DNA of 64,000 nucleotides from Kangiella marina (GTDB lineage Bacteria > Pseudomonadota > Gammaproteobacteria > Enterobacterales > Kangiellaceae), in the NCBI RefSeq assembly GCF_039541235.1, contig NZ_BAABFV010000001.1, forward strand, positions 1,116,001 through 1,180,000. Reading direction: 5' to 3'. Below the pieces are notes generated by a model. It was given only the letters and a program-made list of their open reading frames with translations. It had not been told where the DNA came from and searched no databases. Below are positions 9,307-19,149 of the stretch, piece after piece. Position 1 is the stretch's first letter. The number at the start of each line of letters is the position of its first letter. The position numbers and the translations under genes were made by a program.

Positions 9307-9435
9307 TTAACTGAAAATAGCGTATCCAACAACGCCTAGTAATAACACCACGATGAGTGCCTGACAGATATCCAGAAAGATTTCTTCCCCGTCATGCTCT
9401 GCCCGGTTTTTTTTTGGATTCACAACATTTTTCAT
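9307..9435 (-). CDS. Small single-pass membrane protein, function unknown
   Basis: A 42-aa ORF. GAGGAATTACCT directly before the ATG is a strong ribosome-binding site. The protein has a charged N-terminal half (KNVVNPKKNRAEHDGEEIF), then one hydrophobic segment from about residue 25 to 41 (ALIVVLLLGVVGYAIF), and ends shortly after, predicting a cytoplasmic N-terminus with a C-terminal anchor. It ends 6 nt from the hairpin at 9269-9301, which would act as its terminator. I do not recognise a family. Confidence 0.6.
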   Translation of the reverse strand: MKNVVNPKKNRAEHDGEEIFLDICQALIVVLLLGVVGYAIFS

Positions 9436-9806
9436 AGGTAATTCCTCACGACTCAAACATGAAAAAATCAACGTTTTACATGGCTGGCTTCCTTAAGAAG
9501 CATCTATTATACAACATTGAAAATCGCTATATAGATAGCTTATTTCGTAATGAGACGGACTGTACAAATCAAAAAAATATTTTAGAAAAAGCATTAGCCA
9601 CACTCTACTTTTGTAAAAATAGCTAACGAATTTTTTGTCTTTTCTGTAAATTTTCCGAACAAAAGTTTGTGAGTCTTTATTCAGTCATCACTATCAAAGC
9701 TGCAAAATACTTAAGTGAGAGTTTACTAAAGGCACATTATAACTTAGGGAGGTGCTTGTATGACAAGCTCAATGAAGAGTTCAAGACGTTATCAATGCAA
9801 ATGAAA
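9436..9806. other. AT-rich intergenic stretch without a supported gene
   Basis: It presumably contains the promoter of the 42-aa gene. A 55-codon plus-strand ORF (9459-9626) lacks a ribosome-binding site and was not accepted. Runs of A and T dominate from 9520 to 9680. Confidence 0.4.
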
Positions 9807-9840
9807 AAGGCTGTTATTCTCATAACAGCCTTTGTTTTTA
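9807..9840. terminator. Bidirectional terminator after tRNA-Leu
   Basis: AAAGGCTGTTAT (9807-9818) pairs perfectly with ATAACAGCCTTT (9822-9833) around a 3-nt loop. On the minus strand it is followed by T residues, just after the tRNA 3' end; on the plus strand GTTTTTA follows. Confidence 0.8.
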
Positions 9841-9843
9841 TTT

Positions 9844-9929
9844 TGGTGCTCAGAGCGGGACTTGAACCCGCACGGCCTACGGCCACTACCCCCTCAAGAT
9901 AGCGTGTCTACCAATTCCACCACCTGAGC
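9844..9929 (-). tRNA. tRNA-Leu(GAG)
   Basis: An 86-nt class II tRNA with encoded CCA. The acceptor GCTCAGG pairs with the 3' strand before ACCA; the D-arm has TGGTAGACA, the T-arm GGTTCAAGTCC. The anticodon arm is CTATC-TTGAGGG-GGTAG with anticodon GAG, and a variable-arm hairpin GTGGCC/GGCCGT follows, as expected for leucine tRNA. It reads on the minus strand directly downstream of secG, probably in one transcript with it. Confidence 0.95.
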
Positions 9930-9939
9930 TAAATTCTAA

Positions 9940-10416
9940 TTACTGATTATCGCCGTCTTTTTTTGCTTTTTCAGCGTCTTCCGCAGCAGCATCAATCGAC
10001 TCAGGAATAGCATCGTCTGTCGCTTCTTCAGAAGGAATTTCTGAACTAATCTCTTCCGTGGTTTCAGCAGGAATCTCAGCGCTAATGTCGGTATTCGTTT
10101 CGCTTGGAATTTCTGTAGAAGAAACGGACTCACCCGTTTCTTCTGTTTGAGCAGCGTCATCCAACAAACTTGACTTACTTGCTTTGTCGCTTGAGTTTAC
10201 AGCACCTATCGCTAACGCTATTGCAAAAAATACAATCGCTAGAACTGTCGTCGATCGAGTCAGAAAGTTTCCTGAACCCGGTGCGCCAAACAACGTATTC
10301 GATGCGCCAGAACCAAAAGAAGCTCCCATCTCGGCGCCTTTACCTTGTTGGATCAAAATAATACCAATCAATAGTAGAGCGACTACCAATAGACTGATCA
10401 TTAAAAATAATTCCAT
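9940..10416 (-). CDS. secG: Protein-export membrane protein SecG
   Basis: Auxiliary subunit of the SecYEG translocon, inner membrane. The first 75 residues hold two membrane helices separated by the hallmark QQGKGAEMGASFGSGASNTLFGAPGSGNFLTRST loop region. The total of 158 aa is longer than the usual ~75-110; the extra is an acidic low-complexity tail of repeated S/T-E-I-P-x-E units ending AEKAKKDGDNQ. AGGTTAAGAG precedes the ATG at 10416, so the longer in-frame N-terminus is not used. It lies 29 nt after tpiA and just before tRNA-Leu, the common tpiA-secG-tRNA-Leu order. Confidence 0.93.
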   Translation of the reverse strand: MELFLMISLLVVALLLIGIILIQQGKGAEMGASFGSGASNTLFGAPGSGNFLTRSTTVLAIVFFAIALAIGAVNSSDKASKSSLLDDAAQTEETGESVSSTEIPSETNTDISAEIPAETTEEISSEIPSEEATDDAIPESIDAAAEDAEKAKKDGDNQ

Positions 10417-10445
10417 ACTCTTAACCTGCTCGTCTTTTCTGCTGC

Positions 10446-11213
10446 TTAACCAGCAATTTTGCAAATTGCTATAAATTCATCGGCTTTTAGGGAAGCGCCC
10501 CCAATTAAGCCACCATCAATATCATTTTGTGCTAGTAACTCTTCTGCATTTGCAGCTTTCATACTACCACCATATAAAATCTGTATTTCTTCAGCGACAC
10601 CCGTATTCATTTCAGCAAGATAGTGCCTTATCGCGGCATGAACCTCTTGTGCCTGCTCTGGGCTTGCGGTTACACCAGTGCCTATTGCCCAAACGGGCTC
10701 ATAAGCAATAACGCCCTGTCCTAACTTTTCCAGTCCAGCAGTTTTATCTTGATAGAAATCAATTACTGCATCGATCTGGCCCTTAACAACATCCATAGTG
10801 GTGTCATTTTCACGTTGTTCAAGGGTTTCTCCAACACATAATACAGGTGTTAGGCCTTTTTCAAGCGCTTTAGCAAACTTCTCTGCAACTAGCTCGTTCG
10901 ACTCATGATAAAGACTGCGTCTTTCTGAGTGTCCGACAAGCACATACTCCGCACCTAAATCAGCCAGCATATCGCCACTGATTTCGCCGGTGAAGGCACC
11001 TTGCTCTTGCTGAGAAAGATTCTGACCGCCAACTTTAATCGAGCTACCTTTTATTAGCTGAACGGTTCTATCAACATATATAGAAGGTGGGCACACCAGA
11101 ATATCGCTTTGCCAGCTGCTATCCAGTTGACTCTTGATTCCGTTAACTAGGCTCTCTATAGAAGCCACGTTACCGTGCATTTTCCAATTTCCTGCGATCA
11201 AGGTTTTGCGCAC
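10446..11213 (-). CDS. tpiA: Triosephosphate isomerase
   Basis: Interconverts dihydroxyacetone phosphate and glyceraldehyde 3-phosphate. The 255-aa TIM barrel carries the catalytic lysine in AGNWKMHG (K11), the histidine in VGHSERR, the glutamate in AYEPVWAIGTG and the C-terminal phosphate-binding YGGSM. The start is GTG, with AGAGGT 7 nt upstream. secG follows on the same strand. Confidence 0.97.
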   Translation of the reverse strand: MRKTLIAGNWKMHGNVASIESLVNGIKSQLDSSWQSDILVCPPSIYVDRTVQLIKGSSIKVGGQNLSQQEQGAFTGEISGDMLADLGAEYVLVGHSERRSLYHESNELVAEKFAKALEKGLTPVLCVGETLEQRENDTTMDVVKGQIDAVIDFYQDKTAGLEKLGQGVIAYEPVWAIGTGVTASPEQAQEVHAAIRHYLAEMNTGVAEEIQILYGGSMKAANAEELLAQNDIDGGLIGGASLKADEFIAICKIAG

Positions 11214-11632
11214 TTCACACCTCTTTTATGTCTGCTTTTTGGAATCGCTATTATCCTCAGCGCCTATTTTGCTAGGGCTTATAACCATTGGACAATAAGG
11301 AACCCACCTTTTTATCAAAAGGGCGCAAATATTAACTGAGCCTAGGCTTGAACACAAGCACTGATGCTTAAGAATTGAGGATTTTAAGCCTGATCTAGGC
11401 TTTTATCCCAAAAACCATGGATCTTACCATGTTGATCCAAGTATAATACGCGCCGTTTGAGGTCATTGTTCATTTTTCGACCTCAATGTTGAGCGATTGT
11501 AATGAAAATAGGCCATAAAACAATAGATTAGACTGGTTACAGCTTGCTGTACACCAGGTTTTTGTTTTTGGTCACTCCAAACGTTGCAATTATTGAAGTG
11601 ACAACCATCAGGTAATAGTTAAGTAGCGACCT
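11214..11632. other. Divergent intergenic region between tpiA and nqrA
   Basis: No gene seen in 419 nt. It should hold the tpiA promoter (minus) and the nqr promoter (plus). A TATAAT at 11442-11447 and an inverted repeat at 11457-11486 are the clearest signals. AAGCCT...AGGCTTTT near 11390 can form a small hairpin of unknown role. Confidence 0.5.
11457..11486. promoter_or_regulatory. Inverted repeat beside a TATAAT box, upstream of nqrA
   Basis: TTGAGGTC (11457-11464) and GACCTCAA (11479-11486) are perfect complements, 14 nt apart, starting 10 nt downstream of TATAAT at 11442-11447. This position overlapping transcription start suits an operator. The matching -35 is poor. Confidence 0.4.
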
Positions 11633-12979
11633 ATGATTAAGATTAAAAAAGGCCTGGATCTTCCTTTAGAGGGAAAGCCAGAGCAAACAATCTCAACTGG
11701 TGCTACGGTCAAAACCGTCGCCATCTTAGGCGAAGATTATGTTGGCATGAAACCAACCATGCATGTTCAGGTTGGGGATCAGGTTAAAAAAGGCCAGCTC
11801 ATCTTCGAAGACAAGAAAACTCCCGGGGTAAAATACACAGCTCCAGCGGCAGGAACCATTTCTGCTGTTAACCGTGGCGCAAAGCGTAAACTGCTTTCCG
11901 TAGTGGTTGACATCGCTGAGCAAGAAGATGCTGTGTCTTTTAACAAGTATTCAGCCGATCAACTATCGAGCATCGACCGTCAAGCGATCGTCGATCAAAT
12001 GGTTGAATCTGGCATGTGGACAGGTTTGCGCACCCGCCCATATTCGAAAGTTCCAGCGATCGACGCTAAGACACGATCTATCGTTGTAAGCGCTATGGAT
12101 ACCAATCCATTAGCCGGTGATCCGGAAGCTTTTATCACTGAGCATAATGCTGACTTTAACCACGGTTTAGACATTCTGGCACAACTTGCAGAGGACAAAG
12201 TGTTCGTTGCAACGCAGCCTGAGTCAAAAATCGAGCAGTCTAGCAATGCTAAAGTGAACTACGAAAGCTTTTCTGGTCCACACCCAGCGGGGCTTGTCGG
12301 AACGCATATCCACCACCTTTGCCCAGCCTCTTCTGAGAATGAGGTTTGGCACATGGGGTATCAAGATGTTATCGCTCTAGGCCGACTCTTTACTGATGGT
12401 GAGCTTTTTGTTGAGCGTGTTGTTGCATTAAGCGGTACTGAGGTCAAAAACCCTCGTTTAATCCGTACACGTTTAGGCGCTAACCTTGATGAGCTGCTGA
12501 ATAACGAAATTAATGATAACGACAGCCGCATCATTTCAGGCTCAGTCTTGAACGGTTTTAATGCTGTTGACTCACGAGCTTTCGTTGGCCGTTATCACAA
12601 TCAAATTACTGTCATCCCAGAAGGTCGTGAAAAAGAATTCTTCGGTTGGGCGATGCCAGGTAGCAACAAGTTCTCTGTAACTCGTGCTTTCCTAGGCCAT
12701 ATCTTCCCAAGCAAGAAGTTCCAAATGAACACTTCGACGGGTGGTTCGACTCGCGCAATCATGCCAATCGGTAACTATGAGCGTGTTCTTCCTCTCGATA
12801 TTCTGCCAACTCAATTGATTCGTGCGTTAGTTTGTGGCGACACTGACTCAGCACAAGCCTTGGGTTGCTTGGAGTTGGATGAAGAAGATCTTGCATTGTG
12901 TACCTTCGTTTGCCCAGGCAAATACGAGTATGGCTCAATTCTCCGCGAAAATCTGACTAAGATTGAGAAGGATGGCTAA
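11633..12979 (+). CDS. nqrA: Na+-translocating NADH:quinone reductase subunit A
   Basis: Peripheral cytoplasmic subunit of the respiratory sodium pump, involved in quinone binding. At 448 aa it matches the family length. It opens [18 protein letters not shown], the conserved NqrA start, and contains [11 protein letters not shown] and the terminal [21 protein letters not shown] with the paired cysteines. First gene of nqrABCDEF; its stop lies just before the nqrB ATG. Confidence 0.96.
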   Translation: MIKIKKGLDLPLEGKPEQTISTGATVKTVAILGEDYVGMKPTMHVQVGDQVKKGQLIFEDKKTPGVKYTAPAAGTISAVNRGAKRKLLSVVVDIAEQEDAVSFNKYSADQLSSIDRQAIVDQMVESGMWTGLRTRPYSKVPAIDAKTRSIVVSAMDTNPLAGDPEAFITEHNADFNHGLDILAQLAEDKVFVATQPESKIEQSSNAKVNYESFSGPHPAGLVGTHIHHLCPASSENEVWHMGYQDVIALGRLFTDGELFVERVVALSGTEVKNPRLIRTRLGANLDELLNNEINDNDSRIISGSVLNGFNAVDSRAFVGRYHNQITVIPEGREKEFFGWAMPGSNKFSVTRAFLGHIFPSKKFQMNTSTGGSTRAIMPIGNYERVLPLDILPTQLIRALVCGDTDSAQALGCLELDEEDLALCTFVCPGKYEYGSILRENLTKIEKDG

Positions 12980-12980
12980 G

Positions 12981-14186
12981 ATGGGTTTAAAGAATTTTAT
13001 TGAAAAAGTCGAGCCGCACTTCGAGAAAGGCGGCAAGTGGGAAAAGTGGTATGCGCTTTATGAAGCAGCTGCGACGATTTTCTACACTCCGGGCCACGTC
13101 ACAAAAGGCGCGACTCACGTTAGAGATAACATCGACCTAAAACGTATTATGATCATGGTGTGGTTCGCTACTTTCCCTGCCATGTTCTGGGGTATGTGGA
13201 ACGTCGGTTATCAAGCTCAAGAAGCGCTACAGGCGGGCATGAGTCTTCCTGAAATGTGGCAAGTAGACTTCTTCCAGTTCTTTGGTGGCGCAATAACACC
13301 TGAAACTGGGGTCTTTGGACTGATGTTCTACGGCGCCTGCTTCTTCTTACCAATTTATGCCGTGACCTTTATCGTCGGTGGTTTCTGGGAAGTCCTCTTC
13401 GCTACCGTCCGTGGCCACGAGATCAACGAAGGTTTCTTCGTCACTTCAATTCTTTTCGCATTGATCTTGCCGGCAAAAATTCCACTATGGCAAGTTGCCT
13501 TAGGTATTTCTTTCGGCGTGGTTGTCGCTAAAGAAATCTTTGGTGGTACGGGTAAGAACTTCATGAACCCAGCTTTGGCGGGTCGTGCGTTCCTATTCTT
13601 TGCTTATCCTGCAGATATTTCAGGTGAGACCGTTTGGGCCGCCGTCGACAGCTTCTCTGGCGCTACGCCGCTAGCAGCTGCTGCAGCTGGCTCAATCACT
13701 GATTACAGCATCAATGCTAACTGGTGGGACGCTTTCATGGGTCGTATCCCTGGCTCTATTGGTGAAGTGTCAACGCTGATGTTAATCATTGGCGGTCTTT
13801 TCATTATCTACATGCGAATCGCTTCGTGGCGCATCGTGCTGGGTGTCTTGCTTGGAATGATCGCAACCAGTTATATCCTTAATGGTATCGGTAGCGAATC
13901 AAACGCTATGTTTGCGATGCCTTGGTACTGGCATTTAGTCACGGGTGGCTTTGCTTTCGGTATGTTCTTCATGGCAACCGACCCTGTCTCTGCCGCTCTT
14001 ACCAACAAAGGTAAGTGGATCTTTGGTGCCTTAATCGGCTTCATGGTAGTGATGATTCGTGTGGTTAACCCGGCATTCCCAGAAGGTATGATGCTGGCAA
14101 TCCTATTTGCTAACTTGTTTGCACCGTTAATTGACCACTTCGTGGTTCAAGCGAACATCAAACGGAGGACTCGTCGTAATGTCTAA
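12981..14186 (+). CDS. nqrB: Na+-translocating NADH:quinone reductase subunit B
   Basis: Integral membrane subunit of 401 aa carrying covalently bound FMN and riboflavin, the likely sodium channel. The flavinylation motif SGAT is in [13 protein letters not shown], with Thr229 as the attachment site. About ten hydrophobic segments are visible. It begins [32 protein letters not shown], matching known NqrB N-termini. In-frame ATG 12972 and TTG 12963 lie upstream, but AGAAGGA is best spaced for 12981. Confidence 0.95.
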   Translation: MGLKNFIEKVEPHFEKGGKWEKWYALYEAAATIFYTPGHVTKGATHVRDNIDLKRIMIMVWFATFPAMFWGMWNVGYQAQEALQAGMSLPEMWQVDFFQFFGGAITPETGVFGLMFYGACFFLPIYAVTFIVGGFWEVLFATVRGHEINEGFFVTSILFALILPAKIPLWQVALGISFGVVVAKEIFGGTGKNFMNPALAGRAFLFFAYPADISGETVWAAVDSFSGATPLAAAAAGSITDYSINANWWDAFMGRIPGSIGEVSTLMLIIGGLFIIYMRIASWRIVLGVLLGMIATSYILNGIGSESNAMFAMPWYWHLVTGGFAFGMFFMATDPVSAALTNKGKWIFGALIGFMVVMIRVVNPAFPEGMMLAILFANLFAPLIDHFVVQANIKRRTRRNV

Positions 14187-14940
14187 GAAAGAAAGTCCTA
14201 TCAAAACGATTGTTGTTGCGGTTATTTTGAGCTTGGTCTGCTCGGTTGTCGTTTCCTTTGCTGCGATCCAGCTAAAACCGCAACAAGAGCTTAATAAAGA
14301 ACTCGACCGCAAACGTAACATCCTAATCGCGGCCGGCTTACTTGAGCAAGGTGGCACTCAGTCTGAGATTGATGAGCTATTCAAACAAGTTGAGACAAAA
14401 GTCGTTGATTTATCAACTGGTGAGTTCGTTGAGCCTCCTAAAGGTTTCAATCAGCGAAAATATGCTAAAAACCCAGAAACTAACAAGGTTTTAGAGGGCA
14501 AAGCAGATATCGCTGGCATCAAAAAACGTTCACAACTGGCCAATGTTTACCTAGTCCGCAATGGCCAAGAACTTGATACGGTGATTCTTCCGGTTCATGG
14601 CTATGGTCTTTGGTCTACGATGTATGGTTTCTTAGCGTTAGAACCTGATACCACAACCGTTGTTGGTTTCAAATATTACGAGCAAGGCGAAACATCTGGC
14701 CTTGGTGGTGAGATTGAGAACCCTTCGTGGCTGGCGCAGTGGCCTGGTAAAGAGGTTCTGAACGAGCAAGGCGAACCAGTGATTAAATTGGTCAAAGGCT
14801 CGGCTCAAAACGAACATCAGATTGATGGCCTATCCGGCGCAACATTAACCAGTAACGGTGTTGAGAACACGATGATCTACTGGTTAGGTGAGGATGGCTT
14901 TGGCCCATTCTTAGAACGTGTAAGAGCGGGAGAAATTTAA
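14179..14940 (+). CDS. nqrC: Na+-translocating NADH:quinone reductase subunit C
   Basis: Single membrane helix (about residues 10-30) followed by a periplasmic FMN-binding domain. The flavinylation motif SGAT (residues 219-222) is in [13 protein letters not shown], modified by ApbE, which is encoded downstream. The ATG at 14179 overlaps the nqrB stop by 8 nt and has GGAGGACT-type sequence upstream; the longer frame from 14131 is not needed. Confidence 0.95.
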   Translation: MSKKESPIKTIVVAVILSLVCSVVVSFAAIQLKPQQELNKELDRKRNILIAAGLLEQGGTQSEIDELFKQVETKVVDLSTGEFVEPPKGFNQRKYAKNPETNKVLEGKADIAGIKKRSQLANVYLVRNGQELDTVILPVHGYGLWSTMYGFLALEPDTTTVVGFKYYEQGETSGLGGEIENPSWLAQWPGKEVLNEQGEPVIKLVKGSAQNEHQIDGLSGATLTSNGVENTMIYWLGEDGFGPFLERVRAGEI

Positions 14941-14941
14941 G

Positions 14942-15577
14942 ATGGCATTTGATAAACAAGAAGCCAAATCGGTCTTATTTTCACCGATTTTTAATAACAA
15001 CCCTATCGCATTACAAGTACTGGGTATTTGTTCTGCGCTAGCGGTTACCAGTAAGCTAGAAACCGCCTTGGTGATGAGTTTAGCTTTAACCTCGGTTATT
15101 GCACTATCGAACTTATTGATCAGCTTGATTCGTAAGCAAATCCCTTCCAGCATTCGTATTATCGTGCAAATGACGATTATTGCGTCTTTGGTTATCTTGG
15201 TTGACCAAGTACTGAAAGCCTATGCTTATGAAGTCTCTAAGCAGCTGTCAGTCTTCGTTGGTCTGATTATTACCAACTGTATCGTGATGGGTCGTGCCGA
15301 AGCCTACGCCATGAAAAATGGTCCTTTCATGAGCTTCTTAGACGGCTTAGGTAATGGTTTAGGTTACTCCGTACTCTTGATTGTCGTTGGCATTATTCGT
15401 GAACTGTTAGGTACCGGTGAGCTTTTAGGCTACACCATCTTACCTTCTACAGCTAACGGCGGTTGGTACGAAACAAACGGTATGTTGGTTCTTCCAGCAA
15501 GTTCATTCTTTATTATTGGTTTCCTAATCTGGGCGCTGCGTGTCTGGAAGAAAGACCAAGTGGAGGATAAAGAATAA
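14942..15577 (+). CDS. nqrD: Na+-translocating NADH:quinone reductase subunit D
   Basis: A 211-aa membrane subunit of the RnfA/NqrD-E fold with about six helices. The conserved half-motif [17 protein letters not shown] contains the cysteine that helps bind the membrane iron centre shared with NqrE. It starts 1 nt after nqrC and its stop shares one base with the nqrE start (TAATG). Confidence 0.96.
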   Translation: MAFDKQEAKSVLFSPIFNNNPIALQVLGICSALAVTSKLETALVMSLALTSVIALSNLLISLIRKQIPSSIRIIVQMTIIASLVILVDQVLKAYAYEVSKQLSVFVGLIITNCIVMGRAEAYAMKNGPFMSFLDGLGNGLGYSVLLIVVGIIRELLGTGELLGYTILPSTANGGWYETNGMLVLPASSFFIIGFLIWALRVWKKDQVEDKE

Positions 15578-16185
15578 TGGAACATTATTTATCATTATTT
15601 ATTCGCTCTGTTTTCGTCGAAAACATGGCATTGGCATTCCTTCTGGGAATGTGTACTTTCTTAGCAGTTTCGAAGAAAGTTCAAACATCGATCGGTCTTG
15701 GTATTGCGGTGATTATCGTACAAACCATTACCGTACCAGTGAACAACTTAATCGTTCACTATTTACTAGCAGACGGCGCTTTAGCGTGGGCTGGATTCCC
15801 TGAAGCAGACCTGAGTTTCCTGGGTTTAATTGTCTATATTGGCGTTATCGCAGCTTTAGTACAAATCCTTGAGATGACTTTGGATAAGTTCTTCCCAGCC
15901 TTGTATCAATCGCTAGGTATCTTCCTACCGTTGATTACCGTGAACTGTGCCATCATGGGCGGCTCATTATTCATGGTAGAGCGTGATTACAACTTCCCTG
16001 AGTCAGTCGTTTTCGGCCTAGGTTCAGGTTTTGGTTGGGCTTTAGCTATCGCTGCCTTGGCCGGTATTCGCGAGAAAATGAAGTACTCCGATGTACCTGA
16101 CGGTCTTCGTGGCTTAGGCATTACCTTCGTTACCGTGGGTCTTATGGCTATCGGCTTCATGTCGTTCTCTGGTATTAAATTGTAA
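15577..16185 (+). CDS. nqrE: Na+-translocating NADH:quinone reductase subunit E
   Basis: A 202-aa membrane subunit paired with NqrD, in inverted topology. The matching motif [15 protein letters not shown] carries the second iron-binding cysteine. It opens [26 protein letters not shown], a near-invariant NqrE start. Confidence 0.97.
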   Translation: MEHYLSLFIRSVFVENMALAFLLGMCTFLAVSKKVQTSIGLGIAVIIVQTITVPVNNLIVHYLLADGALAWAGFPEADLSFLGLIVYIGVIAALVQILEMTLDKFFPALYQSLGIFLPLITVNCAIMGGSLFMVERDYNFPESVVFGLGSGFGWALAIAALAGIREKMKYSDVPDGLRGLGITFVTVGLMAIGFMSFSGIKL

Positions 16186-16203
16186 TTTATAAGGAAACAA
16201 CTA

Positions 16204-17430
16204 ATGACTGAGATTATTCTAGGCGTTGCCTTATTTACCTTAGTAATCCTTGCACTTGTGCTGATCATTTTGTTCGCGCGCAAGCAGCTGGTTGCTACTG
16301 GTGACGTTACAATCAACATCAATGACGACGCTGATAAGTCTATTACCACCGAAGCTGGCGGTAAATTATTAGGCGCACTCGCTAACAACGGCATTTTTGT
16401 CTCATCAGCCTGTGGTGGTGGTGGTACTTGCGGTCAGTGTATCTGTAAAGTCACTGATGGTGGTGGCTCTATTCTGCCTACAGAAGAAGGTCACATCACT
16501 AAACGTGAAGCCGCTGAAGGCTATCGTTTATCGTGCCAGGTTGCGGTTAAACAAGACATGAAAATCGAAGTGCCTGAAGAAGTCTTTGGCACCAAAAAGT
16601 GGGACTGTGAAGTTATCTCAAACGATAACAAAGCGACTTTTATTAAAGAGCTTGTCTTACGCATTCCTGACGGTGAAAGCGTTCCTTTCCGCGCGGGTGG
16701 TTATATTCAGATCGAATGCCCACCATATAAACTGAAATACAGTGAGTTCGATATTCCTGAAGAATACCGCCCTGACTGGGATCAGTTTAAACTCTTCGAT
16801 GTAGAAGCTGAATCAAAAGAAGAAGTGATTCGCGCTTATTCGATGGCGAACTACCCTGAAGAAGAAGGCATTATCATGCTTAACGTTCGTATCGCAACGC
16901 CTCCGCCGCGTGATATGTCGCTACCTGCTGGTAAAATGTCATCCTATATTTGGAACCTTAAAGAAGGTGACAAAGTCACGATTTCTGGTCCTTATGGTGA
17001 GTTCTACGCCAAAGACACTAAAGCTGAAATGGTATTTATCGGTGGTGGTGCTGGCATGGCACCAATGCGCTCGCACATTTTCGATCAGCTGCGTCGTATT
17101 AAGACCGACCGTAACATCACTTTCTGGTACGGTGCACGAAGCAAGCGTGAAATGTTCTATGAAGAAGATTTCGATATGCTGGCACGTGAGAATGAGAACT
17201 TTGATTGGCATGTTGCATTGTCTGATCCGCTTCCTGAAGATAACTGGGAAGGTTACACAGGCTTTATTCATAACGTATTGTATGAAAACTACCTGAAAGA
17301 CCATCCGGCACCGGAAGACTGTGAGTTCTACATGTGTGGACCTCCTATGATGAACGCAGCATGTATTAAGATGCTAGAAGATTTAGGTGTTGAACCTGAG
17401 AATATCCTTCTGGATGACTTTGGTGGCTAA
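16204..17430 (+). CDS. nqrF: Na+-translocating NADH:quinone reductase subunit F
   Basis: NADH-oxidising entry subunit of 408 aa. One N-terminal membrane helix is followed by a [2Fe-2S] ferredoxin domain ([16 protein letters not shown], then a fourth Cys in RLSCQV), an FAD domain with RAYSMANYP, and an NADH-binding domain with [12 protein letters not shown] and [12 protein letters not shown]. It starts 18 nt after nqrE with AAGGAAAC upstream. A terminator follows at 17454. Confidence 0.97.
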   Translation: MTEIILGVALFTLVILALVLIILFARKQLVATGDVTININDDADKSITTEAGGKLLGALANNGIFVSSACGGGGTCGQCICKVTDGGGSILPTEEGHITKREAAEGYRLSCQVAVKQDMKIEVPEEVFGTKKWDCEVISNDNKATFIKELVLRIPDGESVPFRAGGYIQIECPPYKLKYSEFDIPEEYRPDWDQFKLFDVEAESKEEVIRAYSMANYPEEEGIIMLNVRIATPPPRDMSLPAGKMSSYIWNLKEGDKVTISGPYGEFYAKDTKAEMVFIGGGAGMAPMRSHIFDQLRRIKTDRNITFWYGARSKREMFYEEDFDMLARENENFDWHVALSDPLPEDNWEGYTGFIHNVLYENYLKDHPAPEDCEFYMCGPPMMNAACIKMLEDLGVEPENILLDDFGG

Positions 17431-17453
17431 TCCCTACTAACTCTTCTAAAATA

Positions 17454-17477
17454 GGCGACCTTAGTGTCGCCTTTTTT
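17454..17477 (+). terminator. Rho-independent terminator after nqrF
   Basis: GGCGAC and GTCGCC pair around a 6-nt loop, followed by six T residues. apbE, 118 nt after nqrF, may need its own promoter or read-through. Confidence 0.88.
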
Positions 17478-17547
17478 ATGCCTTACAGTTAATCTCTAGC
17501 TGCATTGATTGGTGGCGCATAATTACCCCATTGTTTAGGTCCCCGTT

Positions 17548-18546
17548 ATGAGAAAGTTATTTCTAGTCGTTCTTGTGTTTGCCGTTCTCTCCTGTGCAGA
17601 TGAGCCCCAATACAGCAAAATCACAGGAAGCACCATGGGCACCACTTATAATGTCATTGTTGATTCTAGTACAGCCTCACCTCAGGATATCTACCAAGAT
17701 ATCGAAGTCGAGCTGAAAGATATTAACCAATTGATGTCCACCTATATCCCAAACAGTGAAATCAATCGTTTTAACCAACTTGCTAACGCGTCTTGTTTTA
17801 GATTCTCTGCTAAAACTTGGCACGTATTACAAGCGTCAAAACAGATCTATGACGAGACCAATGGAGCCTTTGATATTACTTTAGGCCCGTTGATTTCTCG
17901 TTGGGGATTTAACGTCGAAGAGTATGATCAGAAAGTTCCTTCAGAGGAGCAGGTTAACCAACTTCTGACCCGTGTCGGCACCGATAAGCTTGAGTTTGAT
18001 CACATTAACCAATGCATCAGTAAAAAACATCCGCAAATCACGATCAACCTGTCGGCCATCGCTAAAGGGTATGGTGTCGATCGTGTTGCCGCCATCATTG
18101 AGCAGCATGGTGTTAACAACTATCTGGTTGAAATTGGGGGCGAAACTAAAGCTAAAGGCATCAATACCATGGGCTCTAAGTGGCGCGTGGCGATTGAGCA
18201 GCCCGTCAGCCTTAAACAACAAAAAATGCTCGTTGTAGGCCTTACAGATACCTCTATTGCGACTTCTGGAGATTATCGTAATTATTACGAAGTGGATGGC
18301 GAGCGATTTTCACATACGATCAACCCTAGAACTGGCTATCCCATTAGCCACAAGCTCGCATCCGTGTCAGTGATACACCCGCAAAATATGTATGCTGATG
18401 CTTATGCGACAGCATTGAACGTTATGGGTCCTGATGAAGCTCTAGCTTTTGCTCAACAGCACAAGCTCCCTGTCTACCTAATTACACATGAGGGCAGCGA
18501 ACTAAAGAGTCAGAGAACTGAATCATTCTCGAAATTTATACAATAG
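17548..18546 (+). CDS. apbE: FAD:protein FMN transferase, lipoprotein
   Basis: Periplasmic flavin transferase that attaches FMN to the threonines of NqrB and NqrC. The 332-aa protein has a lipoprotein signal (LVFAVLSC, Cys at about 16), TGSTMGTTYNV near the mature N-terminus, the FAD-contacting GAFDITLGPLISRWGF, and the C-terminal ATSGDYRNYY...HTINPRTGYPI with YADAYATALNVMG. Position immediately downstream of nqrF supports this role in NQR maturation. Confidence 0.95.
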   Translation: MRKLFLVVLVFAVLSCADEPQYSKITGSTMGTTYNVIVDSSTASPQDIYQDIEVELKDINQLMSTYIPNSEINRFNQLANASCFRFSAKTWHVLQASKQIYDETNGAFDITLGPLISRWGFNVEEYDQKVPSEEQVNQLLTRVGTDKLEFDHINQCISKKHPQITINLSAIAKGYGVDRVAAIIEQHGVNNYLVEIGGETKAKGINTMGSKWRVAIEQPVSLKQQKMLVVGLTDTSIATSGDYRNYYEVDGERFSHTINPRTGYPISHKLASVSVIHPQNMYADAYATALNVMGPDEALAFAQQHKLPVYLITHEGSELKSQRTESFSKFIQ

Positions 18547-18549
18547 TAT

Positions 18550-18574
18550 ATGCTGGGCATACCGTGCCCAGCAT
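18550..18574. terminator. Hairpin between apbE and a convergent gene
   Basis: ATGCTGGGCA and TGCCCAGCAT form a perfect 10-bp stem with a 5-nt loop, 4 nt after the apbE stop. There is no clear T-run on either side, so it is a terminator-like structure shared by the two convergent genes. Confidence 0.55.
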
Positions 18575-18585
18575 GGCTTTGTCGA

Positions 18586-18963
18586 TTAAAACGATGGAGC
18601 CATTCGAATCCCTGGGTGAAGGTATCCACCGCACTTAAAACTTACCGTTAACACATAAGGTGTTGGCCCACTTGCGGACTGTATCACCACATTGAACTCC
18701 GAGACATTGTGGTAATAGGGGTCACCATAAGCCACAGCACCACCATTATCCGTCGAAACCACTTTATTGGTGCATCTTGCATCCAGTATTGGCTCTAAGA
18801 CAGCTCCTGATGAACATTGTGACAACGACATGCTGCCACAGTTAACGCTTTCCGTGCCATTAAAAAACTGATTGTAAGGGTCATTGTGGTTTCCGTGATT
18901 AAATTCGTCTGCGTCAACAGCTGACATACCCGCCAGTAATACTAAGCCTAATAGATATTTCAT
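18586..18963 (-). CDS. Small secreted protein, function unknown
   Basis: A 125-aa protein with a signal peptide (MKYLLGLVLLAGMSAVDA). The mature part has four cysteines (C42, C50, C64, C111), possibly two disulfides, and a Gly/Ser/Tyr-rich beta-like C-terminal half (VVIQSASGPTPYVLTVSFKCGG). AGGAGTAATT precedes the ATG. It sits on the opposite strand between apbE and nqrM. I recognise no family. Confidence 0.65.
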   Translation of the reverse strand: MKYLLGLVLLAGMSAVDADEFNHGNHNDPYNQFFNGTESVNCGSMSLSQCSSGAVLEPILDARCTNKVVSTDNGGAVAYGDPYYHNVSEFNVVIQSASGPTPYVLTVSFKCGGYLHPGIRMAPSF

Positions 18964-19149
18964 AATTACTCCTAATGGTTTACAAAGGAGCTCCAGACTA
19001 GCAATCTATTCATGATTTTCAGACGTTTTTAACGGTCAAAATAGGGTTCATTGCCGATTTACCCAACTTTACCAAAGCCATTAGTGTGTTTTTTAAGCTA
19101 TAAAGTCACATCCTAACTGTGTTAAAATAGTGCCAACTTACCGAGATTT

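Noticed and set aside
9459-9626. 55-codon plus-strand ORF opposite the promoter of the small membrane protein
   Set aside because: No ribosome-binding site, AT-rich sequence and no recognisable features; likely chance.
9669-9902. 77-codon plus-strand ORF ending in ...AGLEPARPTATTPSR
   Set aside because: Its C-terminus is the antisense of tRNA-Leu, a well-known false ORF pattern.
11341-11410. Hairpin AAGCCT/AGGCTT followed by TTTT in the tpiA-nqrA gap
   Set aside because: Too short and weak to call a terminator between divergent genes; left as part of the intergenic description.
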